This document shows, piece by piece, positions 13,515 through 13,843 of a stretch of DNA of 13,843 bases. The translations under genes were made by a program, and so were the position numbers. The stretch lies in the NCBI GenBank assembly GCA_024711415.1, contig JANJSW010000138.1:1-13843 (forward strand), written 5' to 3'. Every line of letters starts with the position of its first letter. The stretch's first letter is position 1. The notes below the pieces were generated by a model. That model was not told where the DNA came from. It did not search any database and worked only from the letters and a program-made list of their open reading frames with translations. The DNA is from Thermomonas sp. (lineage in GTDB: Bacteria > Pseudomonadota > Gammaproteobacteria > Xanthomonadales > Xanthomonadaceae).

Positions 13515-13843
13515 TCAGGCCTCGTCCCGCCCGACCACCCGGATCAGCAGCAGCTCACCGGCGCCGTCCAGCGCAAACCGGGTGCGCGCACCGCGGCTCC
13601 GCAGGATCGCGGTGTCGCCGTTTTCCATCTCGCCCAGTCCGGTCGAACCGGAAAAATGCGCCTGTCCGGACAGCATGTGCACCACCCAGGTTTCCCCCGG
13701 GTCGGCAAACAGCACCATGGCCCCGGCCAGCGGCCGCCGCCACAGCTGCGCATCGACCCGGTCGCGCTTCCACATCAGGTTGAAGTCGCGGCTGGGGCCG
13801 TCCACCAGCTGCCCGACCAGCGGACGTTCGCCGGAGAAGCACA
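13515..13843 (-). CDS. HutD-family protein (N-terminus beyond window edge)
   Basis: The reading frame enters from the right edge and ends with TGA at 13515; about 109 C-terminal residues are visible. The family hallmark D-G-P-S-R-D-F-N-L-M-W-K-R is present and is followed by beta strands W-V-V-H-M-L-S-G-Q-A, E-M-E-N-G-D-T-A-I-L and E-L-L-L-I-R-V-V, which fits a double cupin barrel like Pseudomonas HutD and E. coli Ves. HutD is encoded with histidine-degradation genes in many proteobacteria and is thought to tune that pathway, perhaps by binding an intermediate; whether hut genes lie to the right cannot be seen. Ves, the cold- and stress-related relative, is the alternative. The GTG codon at 13805 is internal, not the start, because the conserved region continues upstream. 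A strong terminator lies 80 bases behind it. Confidence 0.88.
   Translation of the reverse strand, partial: CFSGERPLVGQLVDGPSRDFNLMWKRDRVDAQLWRRPLAGAMVLFADPGETWVVHMLSGQAHFSGSTGLGEMENGDTAILRSRGARTRFALDGAGELLLIRVVGRDEA

Noticed and set aside
1..13843. CRISPR arrays, tRNA or rRNA genes, insertion sequences and phage attachment sites
   Set aside because: No spaced direct repeats, cloverleaf-like segments, transposase motifs or long terminal repeats were seen by eye on either strand. A tRNAscan and ISfinder search would settle it.

Overview
The window is a GC-rich, tightly packed chromosomal stretch. Gene content suggests a gammaproteobacterium of the Xanthomonadaceae/Lysobacteraceae (Lysobacter, Luteimonas, Pseudoxanthomonas or Stenotrophomonas-like): an M14 peptidase, a Fur-type TonB receptor with a PepSY membrane partner, a barnase/barstar pair and a POT peptide transporter. 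This assignment is inferred from gene types and base composition only. No rRNA, tRNA, insertion sequence, phage gene, CRISPR array or replication origin is visible.

Layout. (1) Left edge, minus strand: a lipoprotein of the DUF4163/DUF3298 type, cut by the window edge, then a single-domain cold-shock protein with its own terminator and a 221-base leader that contains competing hairpins. (2) About 1283-5240, minus strand: five co-directional genes with gaps of 3 to 46 bases, in transcription order glutathione S-transferase, POT peptide/H+ symporter, rhomboid protease, small GNAT of the YjdJ type and RluF-type 23S rRNA pseudouridine synthase. They probably form one transcription unit. (3) About 5356-7932, plus strand, divergent from the GST: a secreted M14 zinc carboxypeptidase-like enzyme abutting a secreted SGNH-type hydrolase (TGA directly followed by GTG). 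(4) 7960-8586, minus strand: a DUF1801/YdeI (OmdA) protein. (5) 8620-10408, plus strand: a compact run of barnase-like RNase (N-terminal membrane anchor), barstar-like inhibitor, GNAT acetyltransferase and Rieske ferredoxin, with ATGA and GTGA overlaps. (6) 10504-13368, plus strand: a promoter with a Fur-like palindrome between its -35 and -10, a TonB-dependent siderophore receptor and a PepSY-type membrane protein, which together look like an iron-uptake unit. (7) Right edge, minus strand: a HutD-family protein cut by the edge, with a strong terminator behind it.

How the genes fit together: peptide handling is a recurring theme (POT transporter, M14 peptidase, rhomboid), and the TonB receptor and PepSY protein are a familiar iron-regulated pair. 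Most genes belong to known families. I do not see a clearly undescribed system. The items most worth a second look are the membrane-anchored RNase coupled to its inhibitor, the alternative hairpins in the csp leader, and the exact placement of the Fur-like site. No stretch above about 300 bases lacks a gene.
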